Shown one piece after another: positions 13,501-28,500 of a stretch of 64,000 bases of DNA. This DNA is from Misgurnus anguillicaudatus. Its lineage: Eukaryota > Chordata > Actinopteri > Cypriniformes > Cobitidae. The DNA is taken from positions 6,350,001 through 6,414,000 of the forward strand of contig NC_073346.2 in the NCBI RefSeq assembly GCF_027580225.2, given 5' to 3'. The notes below the pieces were generated by a model. That model made no database searches. It was not told where the DNA came from and saw nothing but the letters and a program-made list of their open reading frames with translations. Within the stretch, counting starts at the first letter, position 1, and the number at the start of each line of letters is the position of its first letter. A program made the translations under genes and the position numbers.

Positions 13501-16500
13501 GTGAGGTCAATATAAAGCAGTACAGTTTTTATATAAAAAATCTTATTCATGTGAAAACATTTATCTTTCAATAGTATTGAATGAACGTTGCAGGTTTCAT
13601 CCAAACTGAGTGACCTTGCACTACAGTCCACTCAGCAAAAGCTGTCTAGGAAAAACTGAAGTGAAACACATGCATCCTAACCATGTAACACACAGCCAAA
13701 GACTATAAATAAGCTTAGAGTTCGTGCCAGACGGTTCCTCTTTAACATTCAAAACATTGTTTACAATTCATTATATTTGCATGAGCAATGAATCTCATTG
13801 TTTTTAAGTATAATAAATATCATAAAAAATAGAAATGTATAATAATATAAAGTAAAAAACTAATAATAGAATAAGAGACTAGAGTCATATACATCACGAA
13901 AGCCTGAAATACACTACACAACTTTTACATCCATAATTGTTGGAAAAAGTCTGCAGATACTGGAGGACATTGACAGACTTCATGGAAAATCACACAGTGT
14001 ATGATGAATGGGCACAGATTTTTTACCTTCAGACTATGATTTCATCCAGTCAAGAGTAGGCTATATTAAAACATTATCAAAAATTTCAGCATATTTATAC
14101 ACATTAGCATTTACCAACCCAAGACCATATTTAAACCTGATGAATCAGCACTGATGACCAATTGTTGGACATATCGGTAATCGACAGTAACCGATCGTTT
14201 TTCCAGTTTGGGTAAGCAATACATAGGTACGCTACATTGGAGTTCGGCTATCTTTATCAATATATTAATTAGCATTATGGCATAAAGAATTAAATTACTG
14301 AATTTGATTTAAACGGTAAAAAAGTGAAGGAATCACAATAAGATTTAGTTGCAAGCAAGCATAATTAAAAAGAAATGAACTTAAAACTTAAAAGATTATA
14401 AGAAAAAACTATAATTACACAATATATAACTGTAGTAAGTTGAAGTCAAACTGTGTTACCATGACAAGCAGGGTTCCCACACCTTAGTTAACTTCAAATT
14501 CAAGGACCTTTGAAGGACTTTTCAGGTCCAATACCCTCAAATTTAAAGACTAAATGTGGGGACACATTTCAAGTGAGAACAGGGTTACATCGTGTTACCT
14601 TTTAAGATAAATTGTTACAGTTCCCTTTCGAGGGAACACGCGCTGCGTCACTGCGATGACACTTTGGGGACGCCTCCAAAGGTAAGTCCGTCTGAATGTG
14701 TATATCAAATTTAACCAATGGTGAGGCTTAACGACAAAGACAGGGTGATGCGAGACACAGGAAGTATATTGCTATCTGAAATATTGCCAAAAACAACGTT
14801 ACAAGGGCGCAGGAAGTATGGCAAGGGAGACGCAGCGTCTCGTTCCCTTCTCAGGGAACAACAGTTACATACCCGAGACGTTTTCATGTGTCAAACATAA
14901 CTATGCAAAAAAAGCATTTTTGTATGAATCAACATTCCCATACAGAAGATATAAGCATTTAAAAGGCGAAACATTTTTGCATGTGTGATTAAAAAGTCTA
15001 GAATTCTTATGATATTATACTACACTACACAGGGAAATATATGGATTTTTTTCCCAAAAAACTTGCATAATATAGATTCAAGCACTTTCAATGACCATTG
15101 AAATGTATGTAGATTTTCAAAAACTTCCCAGGGCCTTGAATCCCCCCCCTCAGATTCACGAACTTTCCAGGATTTCAAGGACCCGTGGGAACCCTGGACA
15201 AGGCTTTGTTGGAAAGCTAGCATCTTAAACTACCGATAAGCTTCAGGACAAACAATACTGTAAACGATACTTGCTTGTTTTTTTCTCTGTATACTTTGAC
15301 GTTATTATATTGAATTAGAAGCTACTGCTTTTCATTTTGCGCACCTGAACGTTGTCATCACATGGCCAACATTTGTCAGATGTGGCTGTGATATCCTTGC
15401 ACATGTGCGTTGTGTGTTTATTTGCAGAAGATCAGTCATTGCGGCGAGGTAGAAACGGTTAAAAGGTTTTACACTAAGCGACACCAGTGTAAAAACCTGA
15501 GTTCCTGTATAGCTCAGTGGTAGAGCATTGCGTTAACAAAAGGTCATGGGTTAAATCCCAGGGAACACACAAACTGATAAAAAATGTACACCTTGTAAAT
15601 CACTGCAAGTTGTTTTATATAAAAGCGGCTGTCAAATGCATTTAAATGCAACATATGCAGTAATGTAATAATAAACAAAGGAGGCAACACTACTAATATA
15701 ATTAACAAACAAAACACGCCATATAACTCAAGCAATGCACCACACTTCTTATCTCTCCATCATCACACACTGCAAAAAAAGTAAGTCTTGTTTTCAGTAG
15801 AAATATAAAAAATTCTTAAAGCTCCACTGTGTAGGATCTACTCCCATCAAGCGGTGAAAGTCTATATGACAACCAACTGAATATTACTTTCTAGCCCCCC
15901 CCATTCGGAACGCGTTTTAACTCGTACGGTGGCCCGGCCGTGTCATGCCAAGGTTAACATGGCTTCCAGTAGCTACAAAGCAAAAGCAATGAAAAAAATG
16001 AACTATTTGCAATGTCATTTGCGTGTGATCCATCAAAGCACACAGATTTATGTTTAACGTGGAAAAAGTCTGATTGTATATATCCGCTTAAAATCAAATA
16101 CAAAAAGCAACCATAAACGTAGCTTAGACACTCCTTTTTCATCCACGCGAGGAAATTATTACAGGGGCTGTTAAACTTGGTATTAAGATGTGTTTTCGTC
16201 GATCAGATCACAAGTGGACGAGAGAGAGACATTACGTTTACACTTGGTGTTTAAATCCGTCTCTTTTTGTCCATTTTCGACCGCTTCTCTTCAGATTACT
16301 GAGGAGATGGTCTGTGGACGAGTCCCTCTGTCATTTACTCATGAGCTAGAGTAATGACGGGTTTAAATGGACGCGAACTAATATGTCAGAGTCCAATGCT
16401 TATGTTTAAGTAAACGTTACATGTCCGTGTATATGTAAGAGCTTTCTCTGATATTGGTGAAATAAGATCGCTCAACTTTCACACGCTTGTAAAATGAAAC

Positions 16501-19500
16501 GAAAGACGCGCAGATCAGACGCTTTTATCAATGAAAGGCTAAAAATAGCGCTGTCACCGTGTGTTTGTGCTACGTTAGATGTCAGAAAAGATGAAAAACA
16601 TTTATCTCAGTAACAGTTACCTCAGATTACATAAATGGGCGGAGAGACGGCGTGTGGCTGTTCCAAGACATTAAACCACATGCATGTTTACACTAACAAG
16701 TGTTACGCATACCCATGCTATAGTTAGCCAAGGAACTATAAAACTTCAAGTTTACAACATAAACTGTATAGATGTAAACGAATATGCTGAATTACCTGTG
16801 GTGAAGATAACAACTTCATTGTCCAATGAGACCCATCTTGGAAAACTAACTCCAATATTGACTTTGGTCTTGATGTTTTTCCTGTCGCGTTGTCGTTTAA
16901 AATCCCTGTTTCGCTTCCTTGGCGACTTGTTTTAATGTCCTCGAGAATAGTTCTTCAACAGGCTTTCAAAGCAGATCGCAGGTTTATCACGGCGTGCGGC
17001 CGAAGGATTCAGTCTAACGCAGGTCGCATATCCGGGCTGCATACGTCATCAAGGCTGGTTTATTTAAATTAACTGAGCATTACATTCGCAAGTCATAAGC
17101 ATATTACATCAATTTACAATTAACTAAGAATAAATGTCAGCTTTATTATTGTTAATATTCTGAAATAAGACTGTCTTGATGACGTATACCGCCTACACAT
17201 GCAACCTCCGTAGGCTTCAGCTCGCGGCCAGCTTGAGTGTACTCTGAAAGCGCGAAAGGCGGAGCTTGAATTTCAGGAATGTCCCTCGTCGGCGAATGTA
17301 TTTCAAAGATGGAGGCACAACATGGATTCAGCCAGAGAGCGACTCGATCGTATGTATTTTAAATAGCAGATTCTACACTTACGAGAATACTTTGATTAGT
17401 GGGGTGGAAGTAATTACACATGAATGAGCACATACTTTTGGAAGAAAACATGGGTTTTTGCTAAGAATTAACTAAAAAAAGTACACACTGGAGCTTTAAT
17501 TCAAGATGTATTTACTAAAACTAGACTTATTTTTTTAGATCATTTTGCTCATCAAGAAAAAGCACCTTAATTTAACTTCATTTTTTTAATATTTCTACTC
17601 AAAACAAGACAAAAATACTAAGTAAGAAAGTAATTTTTTGCAGTGCAGCTTCAAGCAAACTTAACATTCAGCTTGAGCTGTTGGTGTCAGATTGCACACA
17701 CACGCACACTAACTATGGCAATAAACCACAACTTCTGCACTGATGCAGTGTTTCACCAGTGTTAGCAACTCTTTCTCTAGATTTAGCGACAGAAGAGGCA
17801 CGTATGTGCTTTATGCATCTACTTCTGTTTGCTTAGAGGTGTTTGTAAACTGCTGTCAAGTTCAACAGTAATAAAATAACTTGAAATCTTTTCACATCAT
17901 GTCATTTTGCACCGAATTATAGTAGTATCAATGAGTTTTATGAGATATATGCCGTGTTTTGTTATGGATAATAACCGATAATGATAAGCAATTGATATCA
18001 ATAAAATAAAAAAATACCCATCCCTAATCTTTAATGATACCCCTGCTATTTTGGCCAGGGCACGCTTACATTCATACTTTAAGCTGATGATTTTTTGTGT
18101 GTTTCCTGGATGACCTCTACCAATTGGGCTTTAATAGGAACACTACATCAATCTGTCGTCAAAAGACACTACCGGTCTACCCTGGTTAAATAAAGTTCTT
18201 ATAATAAAAGACCTATAAACAGATGAATGCAGGTGCCGCACCTGTAGTTCTGGATGTAGGTGTAGGCGTCCTCATTTTTAAGCAGCTCACATTTGATAAG
18301 GTTGTCTCGCAGGCCGAACTGTGGCATTGCCAGCATCTGGTCTTTATTTGACAGAACGGGTTGAGACAATCGGATGAGGTCATCTCTCACTCGCTCTTGA
18401 CTGAAACCAAACCACATCATATCCTTTAGTACTAAACAAACATCTGACAAAACCACACCAGGTTTTAAATATTACTTCTGTTTGAGTGACAAATTATAAT
18501 TTATGTCAATAAGAACAGAAATGAGTTGTACAACATTCAGTGCGTTTGTTATTACTAAAAGCTATAATTGTGAAATATTTTTTAGGACCGTTACCTGTCA
18601 GGCACATCGTCTCCTCTGGTCTTCTGGAGCTCTTTATGCTGTCGGCTGTTGTCACCTGCGTGTGATCTGTCTGGAGGTTTGAAAGAAAGTTGATGATAGA
18701 TTAGCCGTACATTATACCATAACCATCACTTATAAACCAGCAATGTTGCGGGGAAACTTGCTTTTAAAAGTAATGCATTACAATATTAAGTTACTTCCCA
18801 AAAAAGTAACTAATTGCGTTACTCAGTTACTTTTTAGGGAAAGTAATGCTTACGTTACTTTTAAGTTACTTTGTAATGAAAATAAAAAGAGGCTTTATTT
18901 AAGCCTAAAAGTGCTTGGAAACATCGGCCTGTAAACTGGCAACAACATACTCGAATAAACCATAGAAATCCAGGGCTCCAGACTAACTTTTTTCACTAGG
19001 AGCAAAGTGGCCCCCAACTGAAAATTTTAGGGGCGCAACCAGAAAATTTTGGGGCACACACTGTAAATCAGCATGCTAACCAAATAATCACATTTCTACT
19101 AATTTCCACTGTATTACTAATAAATTCTTTGATGATAGATGCAGAAAGTACAACGTGCTGTTTCAAATTCAGTGTCACATCACAAAAAAGGTCAAATTTA
19201 CTGGTCACACATGTGCGACTGGATGTAAAATTCAGTGGCACACTCTCAAATTTTGGTGGCAAAATGCCACCATTTGGTGGCAGTCTGGAGCCCTGAAATC
19301 AGCATAGTCATATTAATATAGAGATAGGATCATGATAAACATTTTCAACATTTACAAAGCAGCGTTTTAACTATTCACAGATTCGGTACCTTAATTTCTT
19401 CCACAGATTGTCTTTCATCTTTTATTTATTCGTTTGTTTTGTTGTTGTGGCTGGCAGCGGGAGCTACTTGGCGCTTCCGTGACGTGATGCCAAAGATTTG

Positions 19501-22500
19501 GGGATATCAAGTTATGTTGCGCAGGCTACGTTGCGGAAGTTACGTTGCCACGTAGGCCTACGTAGTTTAACCTTATCAAAGAACCTAATAAAATATTAAA
19601 ATATTCCCAAATATTTAATATATTCTACAGGGAATTAGTCGCAACATACATGTTTTTTATTTTGTTTTTAATGGCGCATCACTACTGAGCGCCGAGAGAT
19701 GAAAAATATTCAACTTTGGGTGAAAAGCTCCGCTCGTCAATGTCAATTCTCACACGGCCGTCCAATCACAGTGGAGGGGCGGGACATTACCACAGCAACC
19801 AACCGGCTCACATCAGAAGTATCAGAGCTACCAAAGCGCTTAGCTGAAGAAAGCTGGCACTCAGCTAAAAAACAGCTGGCAGTCGCCGTCCTCCAGCCGT
19901 TTTCAGACGCGTTTAAAGGCGGAGTGCACAATGTTTGAAAAACGCTTTGGAAAAGGAGACGGGCCGACTACCAAAACACACTTGTAGCCAATCAGCAGTA
20001 AGGGGCGTGTCTACTAACCGACATCCTTGCCGGGGTTGCGTATGTGTGGGGCGAATATCAAAATATCAACATTGGCTTTCAAACATTGTGCACTCCGCCT
20101 TTAAAAGTTTTGGTGTGCACAACCCCTAATACTGTGTTTGATTAAGTGCATTATTTTATTTTTAAATTGAATTCATTAAACTGAAAAGTAACTTGCATTA
20201 CTTAAAAAAGTAACTCAAATATTACTGTGTGTACATTTATAAAGTAATGCGTTACTTTACTCGTTACTTCAGGAAAGTAATATTACTACGTAATGCGCAT
20301 TACTACGTAATGCGCATTACTTGTAATGCGTTACCTCCAACACTGTAAACCAGGTCACTCATTATTACACATGTGATTAAATGAGTGCAGGTGAATCCTG
20401 TGAGGTCTGATCCAGGGTTTCATAAATATAACCTTCCTGTTTTCAAACATTTGCTTTCTCTATCACTTTGTGAACGCCATTATCTATCCTGATAACAAGT
20501 CACCCTGAGGTCAGGTCAAAGTGCCACTATAATGACATGAGTTAGGAAGGTGTATATTATCTTGTGATGTCATAAGGGTGTGGAGATAAGGAATGTGGGC
20601 GTGGTCAAAAACAAACATAAGGGAAATTTTCAAAGCAATCGTTTGTCTAAAGCCACAGCAACACAATGAATGTTGACTGTCTGCAAAATACATCAAAAAC
20701 AAACCAGACAAACAGGTGCACGTTTCTGACTAGTGCATAATATTGGAGAGAGCAACACATCTTTAAGTGACGTACTGTATTATATACAAGTTATATAGTC
20801 AAGATATAGACATTATGTTGAACTAATTAAGTAAATACCCACTCGTCGACATTACATTTGAAAACGTTTAACGAAAGCAAATGTTCGCAATGCATTTAAT
20901 ATGTAATCAGTGAATGTGTTGTTCCCATTAAACCCATCATATATCCGGTACTTGTTAGTAGACGTGAATACAGAGTGAATGAAGTGACTGTAAGCAGCAC
21001 AACATACAGTATGATGAGATACAGCAAACTAACTAACTAACAGGAAAAAAGACACCGCTTTACACTGCTAGCGCAAATACACCAAAGATTAACATCAACC
21101 CAATGACAATATAAAGCACAGCGCTTCTCTTACCAAGAGACATTTCTCTGTATTTACATTCTGCCCGGACTTACACACATAACAATCCAACAGCGCCTCA
21201 CTTCTACACGCTCTACTATAGCGAAGGTTGGACTCATACATATGATGGCGTCATGTCGACGACGCCTCGCAACTTCCTTCCCGGTAGCGTGCAGTACGTC
21301 ACTGGATTAATATTCATGAGCCGAGTCGTAACGCGCAGTGTGATTGGTCCATTCGACGGCCGTCTTTTCTTTCAGCCAATCAGTTCAATTTACCGGTACC
21401 CAAGCCTTCATCGTAGTAAGATTTGTAATAATACTTTAACCGTCGTGCAAAGTGCAAATTTCAGTCAGGCACTGTTGTTCTACACTTTATATCAGACAAA
21501 ATAACAACATTTTGAAATAATACTATAATACATAACCGTAATAAACTCAACAAAACGAGCTCTAACCAATGTAAGCCGTGTTTACACTTGCATTAGTATG
21601 CTGAAGTAACGTTAACTTAAGTGGATTAGTGTAACACGCTGCTGGTGATACCATGATGTCAATCATCCGAATTGTTCATTAAAATAACGTAATCCTCTCT
21701 GAAAGTAAGATAATTGTATCTAGTTATATATATTAGTAGAGATATGTCACTCACAGGAGAAAGAAGTTCAGAGTCAGATCAGTTTAAAAGGGTGCTTACC
21801 AGATCTCTTCATTTGACTCGGCATGGAGGATCTTGAAGTAAGAGATTTTTTTAGAGATTTTGCCCCTTTTGACACCTTTCTGTATTTGTTGAGCCAATCA
21901 AACTTTGGCTCTACCTTCGGATACTGCTCACAGACATCTAAAAGTTTAAAAGAAACATTCACTCATCTACTGTTAAAGGTACAATACACTTATAAAAAAA
22001 ATTCTATCCTTACAACTCCCATTGAATGAGCTGCACTGTTTCACTCTCTCTCTCCCCATACAATTTGACAGACATGAATTAGATATATATTTCCTGAAGC
22101 AAGTATCAGGGTAAGTCTAATCTTATCTTTGCAGTTTCTCTTACACTTACAAGACCTGTTTTCACACTTTCAGCATATGTACAGCTGAGCTCTAACTTCC
22201 CTTTAGTTGTACAAGCGCTTGCTGGTGTCTCAAGTCAGTTTCTATATTGTGACCGCTGCTTACCTTGCAGTTTTCTTACATTCTTCCTGTTATTGTGCAC
22301 ATCTGATGGACCCCTGATATTTGCCATCAGCGTTTAGGATGGACCCTCACCCTTCCAGTGAGTGTTCATTAAATCCTCTGAGTAAAAGCATTTATTCTGA
22401 CAGATTTTCAGTTGATGATTTTAGCATCCAAATGATGAAAACTTCCGCAATTATTTAAGAAAGCAAGACTCTTCATTTCGACACTTAGATTGTGAAGTGT

Positions 22501-25500
22501 AAAAAGCCTCAATCTGACAAGATCTACTTATGTGCCACCAAACTCCGCCTCTAACATGCTTTCGTTTCACCTTCATCTTATTTTCTCTCGTCCGCCTTAA
22601 CGTTTACTTGCTAAATTTGGCTGTTGCCTGATAATTGAACCCACTGAAAACAAACTTTGTGACAGTACTTTTTTTAATAGACTTTTTCATAAAGAAATAT
22701 GGAGGCGGTAAAACACTTGTTGCATAATGGCTCCAAAAGTACCACAGCAGGTTAATTAATAACAGACCAGAATAACCAGTGTCTGATCTCTTACTGCTCA
22801 ACTATGTCTGTGTTCAACATTTCTTTACTATGTTCTCATCTCTTGTCACAAACTTGTTTAGCAGGAATGAAATATATTTAGAGAAGAATTTTTTTTTTTT
22901 GGTGTGTTTTTCATAGCTGGTCAATCCCCTGCCATGTAATGGCCAACTGAACATGAACTATGTAAAACAAAACGTTTACACAAACATGTGTGGATTTTAG
23001 ATAGTATTGTTCATGACCCTGGGCCACAAAACCAGTCATAAGTAGCATGTGTATATTTGTAGAAATAGCTAACAATACATTGTATGAGTTAAAATTATTT
23101 TAAATTTTTTAGATTTTTTAAATGTCAAAAATCATTATGATATTAAGTAAAGATGTTTCATAAAGATATTTAGTAAATTTCTTACCATAAATATATCAGA
23201 AATGTATTTATCATTTGTCAAATGTGTTGCTAAGGACTTTTTTGGACAACTTTAAATGCGATTTTTCTCAATATTTTAATTTTGCACCCTCAGATTCCAG
23301 ATTTTCAAATAGTTGTATCTCAACCAAATATTGCCCTATCCTAACAAACCATACACCAATGGAAAGCTTTTTTATTCAACTTTTAGATGATGTATTAAAG
23401 GCATTACATTTTGTTTTGTCTTATGTGTTCGGATTTAATAACTGCATAAAATCTTTTTTTTTTTTAAATATGCCCTTTTTTCAGCTCCCCCAGAGTTAAA
23501 CATTTGATTTTTACAGTTTTGGAATCCATTCAGCTGATCTCCATGTCTGTACCACTTTTAGCATAGCTTAGCATAATCCATTGAATCTGATTAGACCATT
23601 AGCATCGCGCTCAAAAATGACCAAATAGTTGTGATATTTTTCCTATTTAAAACTTGACTCTTCTGTAGTTACATCATGTACTAAGACCAACAGAAAATTA
23701 AAAGTAATGATTTTGTAGGCAGATATGGTTAGGAACTATACTCTCATTCTGGTGTAATAATCAAGGACTTTGGAGGTGCAATGATATCACGCAGTGCCCG
23801 AAAATAGTCCCCTGCTATTGAAAGTTACCAAGGGGACTATTTGCGGTCTAATCAGATTCAATGGATTATGCTAAGCTATGTCTTTACGGGATCTTTACTG
23901 TCTATGTGAATGCACACACAAATTCTAGAAAATCATTGTCAGTGTGAATGAACCAAAAATCAAACAATCCAGGAAAAATCCCAGACGCTTTTTCCGGGTA
24001 TTTTCCGTAATCTCTGTGTGAAAAGGGCTATGGTGTATACCTGTGACATACTGTAGGTGTTTACATACTTTTTAAAGGTATGAAATGTCATGAAGAGGGT
24101 GTGTCTCACCACTCCATGCCCGATTGACTTCAACGAGGAAAAGACGAGTTTGAGAACCAAAAGGCAACCTTAGCTCCAACTCTTCATCGAAATAAGTAAC
24201 TCGCACACGAGTATCTGCACCTACGTAGTGACAAATAAAGCATTGTTTTTAATTTATGCTGAACATTGACGCATTGAATGTACAGTAGCTCTAATTAACC
24301 AATATTCATTTGACAGGATACATAGATTGTATCAGTTCACTGTTGAAATTTATCCAAAAACTATACAATGCACACAAACTATATATAAAGCAATAAGAAA
24401 CACTCACCGACAACAGCAAGCTCATCTGGAGATGAAACTGTGGAAATACAACTATTAGCATCCACCATGAAAGCACTCAGTGTCATTCTCTATGAACTAA
24501 TGTACTCAGTTTTACCTTCAACAACCGAAAAGTCATAAGAAATGGGAATGATGTCCTCCAGTGTAACGTCCTCACCAGTGATGGCCATTCTTATGTGAGA
24601 ATATATGAATAACCTGAAGGGAAACCACAAGATTAAAAGATTATATATAGTGTGTGTGTGCAACCCTATGAATCAGTAAGTCAGTATATATACACATTTT
24701 AGAGAACCTTGCTTTGGTGCTGTTCAGATAACTGTTTAAATTATCTAAATTACACATTTTTTATAAAAAATAAATATATTTTTAACAGATTCAACTGCAC
24801 ACCAGTGTCTGAAGCACATGACAATGCATTGGCCGATAAAGGGATCAGGTGAGGTAGCGTCGCACGTCATCAAGACTAAGCCTCTTTCACACAGTAATTT
24901 CAGTAAATTACCATGAATTTACCAGAATGACTTTACCTCTCTTTGTCAGAGAGCGACAGTCTCTTCTAATCCCCGGCATGGCGAGGTTGGTGTTGTGTAG
25001 TAAACAATGTTGGGTTATGACTTTATATCCACGGTCCGTATTTTTGTAGTTTCTACTTCTGTGGTAAAACTGAGAGTGATGCACAGTTACTCTAGATGAC
25101 TTTAAACTGAACTGTAGGGAACAGAGTTGCTAACATGCATATAAAATATACAAACGTGGTCGGATTGTTTAACTTAGTAAAAACCAAGGCTGCTCTAACC
25201 AACCAACCAGCATTTCAGCTTGTTTAAAACCTCAAGTCTGTTTCAGACAGATGGTGGGTGTGCTTTAAAAATGGCACTCTTCAAAACATGACCAACTTGG
25301 TGACTTAAAGAAAAACATCTCCGTTTTCAATATTTTACTATGTTTTTACGTTAACTTGGATTAATTAATACATGCCTATCTTTTTTCAATGCGTGCACTT
25401 AATCTTTGTACAGCACCTTGTGAATGTGTTAGCATTTAGCCTAGCCCCATTCATTCCTATGGCTCCAAACAAAAATTGTATTTTGTGTCACCATACTTAC

Positions 25501-28500
25501 TCGTGTAACAGTCTTTAAATAGAGAAAACATGGAAGTATTTGGTGGCTTCTAAATTCATCCCTGTTTGGTGCCGTAGGAATGAATGGGGCTAGGCTAAAT
25601 GCTAACACATTCACGAGGCGCTGTACAAAGATTAAAAGTGCACAGATTGAAAAAAAGATAATTATGTATTAATTTGTCTAAGTTGAGGTAAGAACATAGT
25701 AAAATATTGAAAAACGGTGGTGTTTTCCTTCAACATGAACTCCATTCACACAGCACTTTCCATAAAAATTCCATAAAATTGTCAAAGAGGCTTCTTTGTG
25801 AACATGAACACATCCCATAAATCTTCTGGAATCGCTCCCGTAAAGAGGCCTCGTAACATTGCTGTAACATTCACGGAAAGCATTACTATGCAAATAGATA
25901 GTATATTGTTTTAAACTACTCTGATGAAGAGATTTGACAATTTTAGCACTTTATATGTGTTTGAATTCAAGCAGCGTGTGGCGTGAAACCTCTGTAAACG
26001 GTGCGGGGCTAAACGTGTCATCTGTGTCAGAATATTATGATTAGCCTGAAGCTGTCAACGACGTGTTCTGACGTTGTCTGTGTTCAAACCCATAATCCTA
26101 TTCTTCGTTCACACATAGCATTGTACCAGTAAATTACTGATAATCTTACAACTTCTTTTACTGGTAAATTGGCAGTCTTCAAAAAAAGTGTCCTGTTCAA
26201 ACACATGTGATCTTAACAGCAATTTGAGACTGTATGTGTTTAAACAGTTTCAGATTATTGTGTGGCAGCTGTGTTAAACATCTCCATCCTGCTGTGGCCC
26301 CTTTTACAGCTCTTTATCATATTCAATTTTTCCCCCACTAGAATAGTCACTAGAATAGGTGTTTCAAAACTTCTTGTAAACCTTAATTATTTTTGTCCTC
26401 CAGTTTTCACAATGCAAATTTTCCATTGCAATGTCTGTGGTGCTGAACTCAAGCGCATCAGGCGTTATTAGATCACCCGCACCTAAGGATCATCAGCTCT
26501 GCTTATTTGCGACCCTGAACTATTTTGTGCTGCTCTTAGTAGATTGTCTTGGTTATTATGGAAATCAGCGCCTGTTTTATTTATTTTGCACCATTTTATT
26601 ATCACTCCCATCACTGCTTTTTTGAAATTTGCACCGTTTAGTAAATCTGGCCCTATGTGTCATTTTGTACTGATTTTGTGATAAAATAAATAAGAGTGAC
26701 AAGTAGTGTTGTTCCAATAATAACTCAAAGATGTGTCTGTTCTGATTAACACTGATTGTTGTTTTTAACACATCCGTACTTAAAGTGTAGTCTTAGTCAA
26801 GGGTAAAATAAAACCTGTATCCGTTAACATTAATTGAGACAATAAAGTGTAATAAATGAAAGTGTATAAACTTACGCATGTTCATTGTTGTGCTGCACGA
26901 GCCCAAGCAGTCTGCTCTCACTCACAGTATCCAGCATTGACTCACACTGCACAGCATGATTGACAGGATTGTTAAAGACTATACTAAAAAGAATATACTA
27001 TCACATATTTACTGACACACAATTCACATCTGTAATGTATGACAGCATGATCGATGCTGTTAAATGCAGGGTTACATGGGATTTTTTATAGAAACATTTT
27101 GCGTTATGGTAGTTGAAAATCTCTTCACTTCCTGATTGTCTACATGTATTTATATAAATAAAATGTTCATCCAATCATTGCATTCGGTCCTTATAATAGA
27201 ATGTTCTACATGCGCAAGCTGTGCACTTATAATTAAAATCAGGCACTTTATCTTCATACATAGCAAGGCAGCATTGCCAAGTCCTCTGAGTTCTGAATTG
27301 GGCATCTTTTAAACTGTTTCTGCAGGTTGATGTTTTTCTGTGGGTTACAGATTAAAGGATTTGGTTCATTAGTTGTTAGTATAATGGCCATTGGGCTGGT
27401 CTTTTTACCCTGAAAGGCAATGGCCAAAACAAAAGCGCAAAAGAACGCTGGTTAATAAAGGTTTAATTTACTTTAATATGAATGAGTTTTTATTTGTTTA
27501 ATTGTTGTTAGGTTTTCATAAACATAGTAATGCACCACAAAATAAGCATCGGTTTTAAAGTAAGGGGGAATTATTACTCTAACAACGCATGTATGTCACT
27601 TTCATATCATAATGGCTTATTTATTTTGTTAATAACAAATAAATGTTAATTCTCATCAAAGTCTAAATTTGAAAATTAAAATGAGTTTATTAATCTAGAA
27701 CAAAATTCCTCACAGCACATCCCTAAAGACTCAATTCATTTGGTTGGTTTATTTTTTGACATTTAAAGATGTTTTACTATTTAAATCTGCACAAACTTTT
27801 TTATTTAAGGCTTAAAATACCAAAATTAACCAGATTATTTTAGTAAAACTCTGTAGTAGTGTGTGGCTTTTGTACTTTTAAAAGTGCAATAAAAAAATTG
27901 AGTTATATTTTTATCGGATAAGTCGATTGATGAAAAAATTATAGGCAGATTAATCGTTTATAAAAAATACACCCTAATTTGAACTATCCTTCCTTTAAAG
28001 ATTATCATCACATGATGTTAAGATTTCTTACGCAGTGTTGCCAACGATTTAATGTAAAGTAGCTAAAGCTAAAGCTATTAAAACTAGCAGTCATTTTCAC
28101 TAAGTTGCAAAAATTAGTAGGGGTAACAAATTGTGTGTATTTATAGACGAGCTGTGTTCATGCTCATATTTCTAAATAGTCAAATTCTTTAAAAATAAAA
28201 CAAATGAAAAAGCAAACAATACAGATAACTGACTGAGCCTGATTTATTCAAAGAGTTGGGTAGATTACTTGGAAGCTGTAAACCACATGGCAAAATTTGT
28301 AGTGAGAAATCTCTTAGATAACACATTTTGTACTTTTTGATTGTTTATTTGATGTCACATATATTTAGTATTGTACTGTTTTAACACAGTACAAAGAGCT
28401 ATAAAATATATGTCACATTTAAACAAGACATGTTTTAAGTGCATTTGATATTATATTGTAAGTATAACATAAATAAACATCATATCAGCAATAATATTAT

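Noticed and set aside
15502..15572. Candidate tRNA gene
   Set aside because: Anticodon arm is not intact and a SINE tail follows; read as a tRNA-derived SINE.
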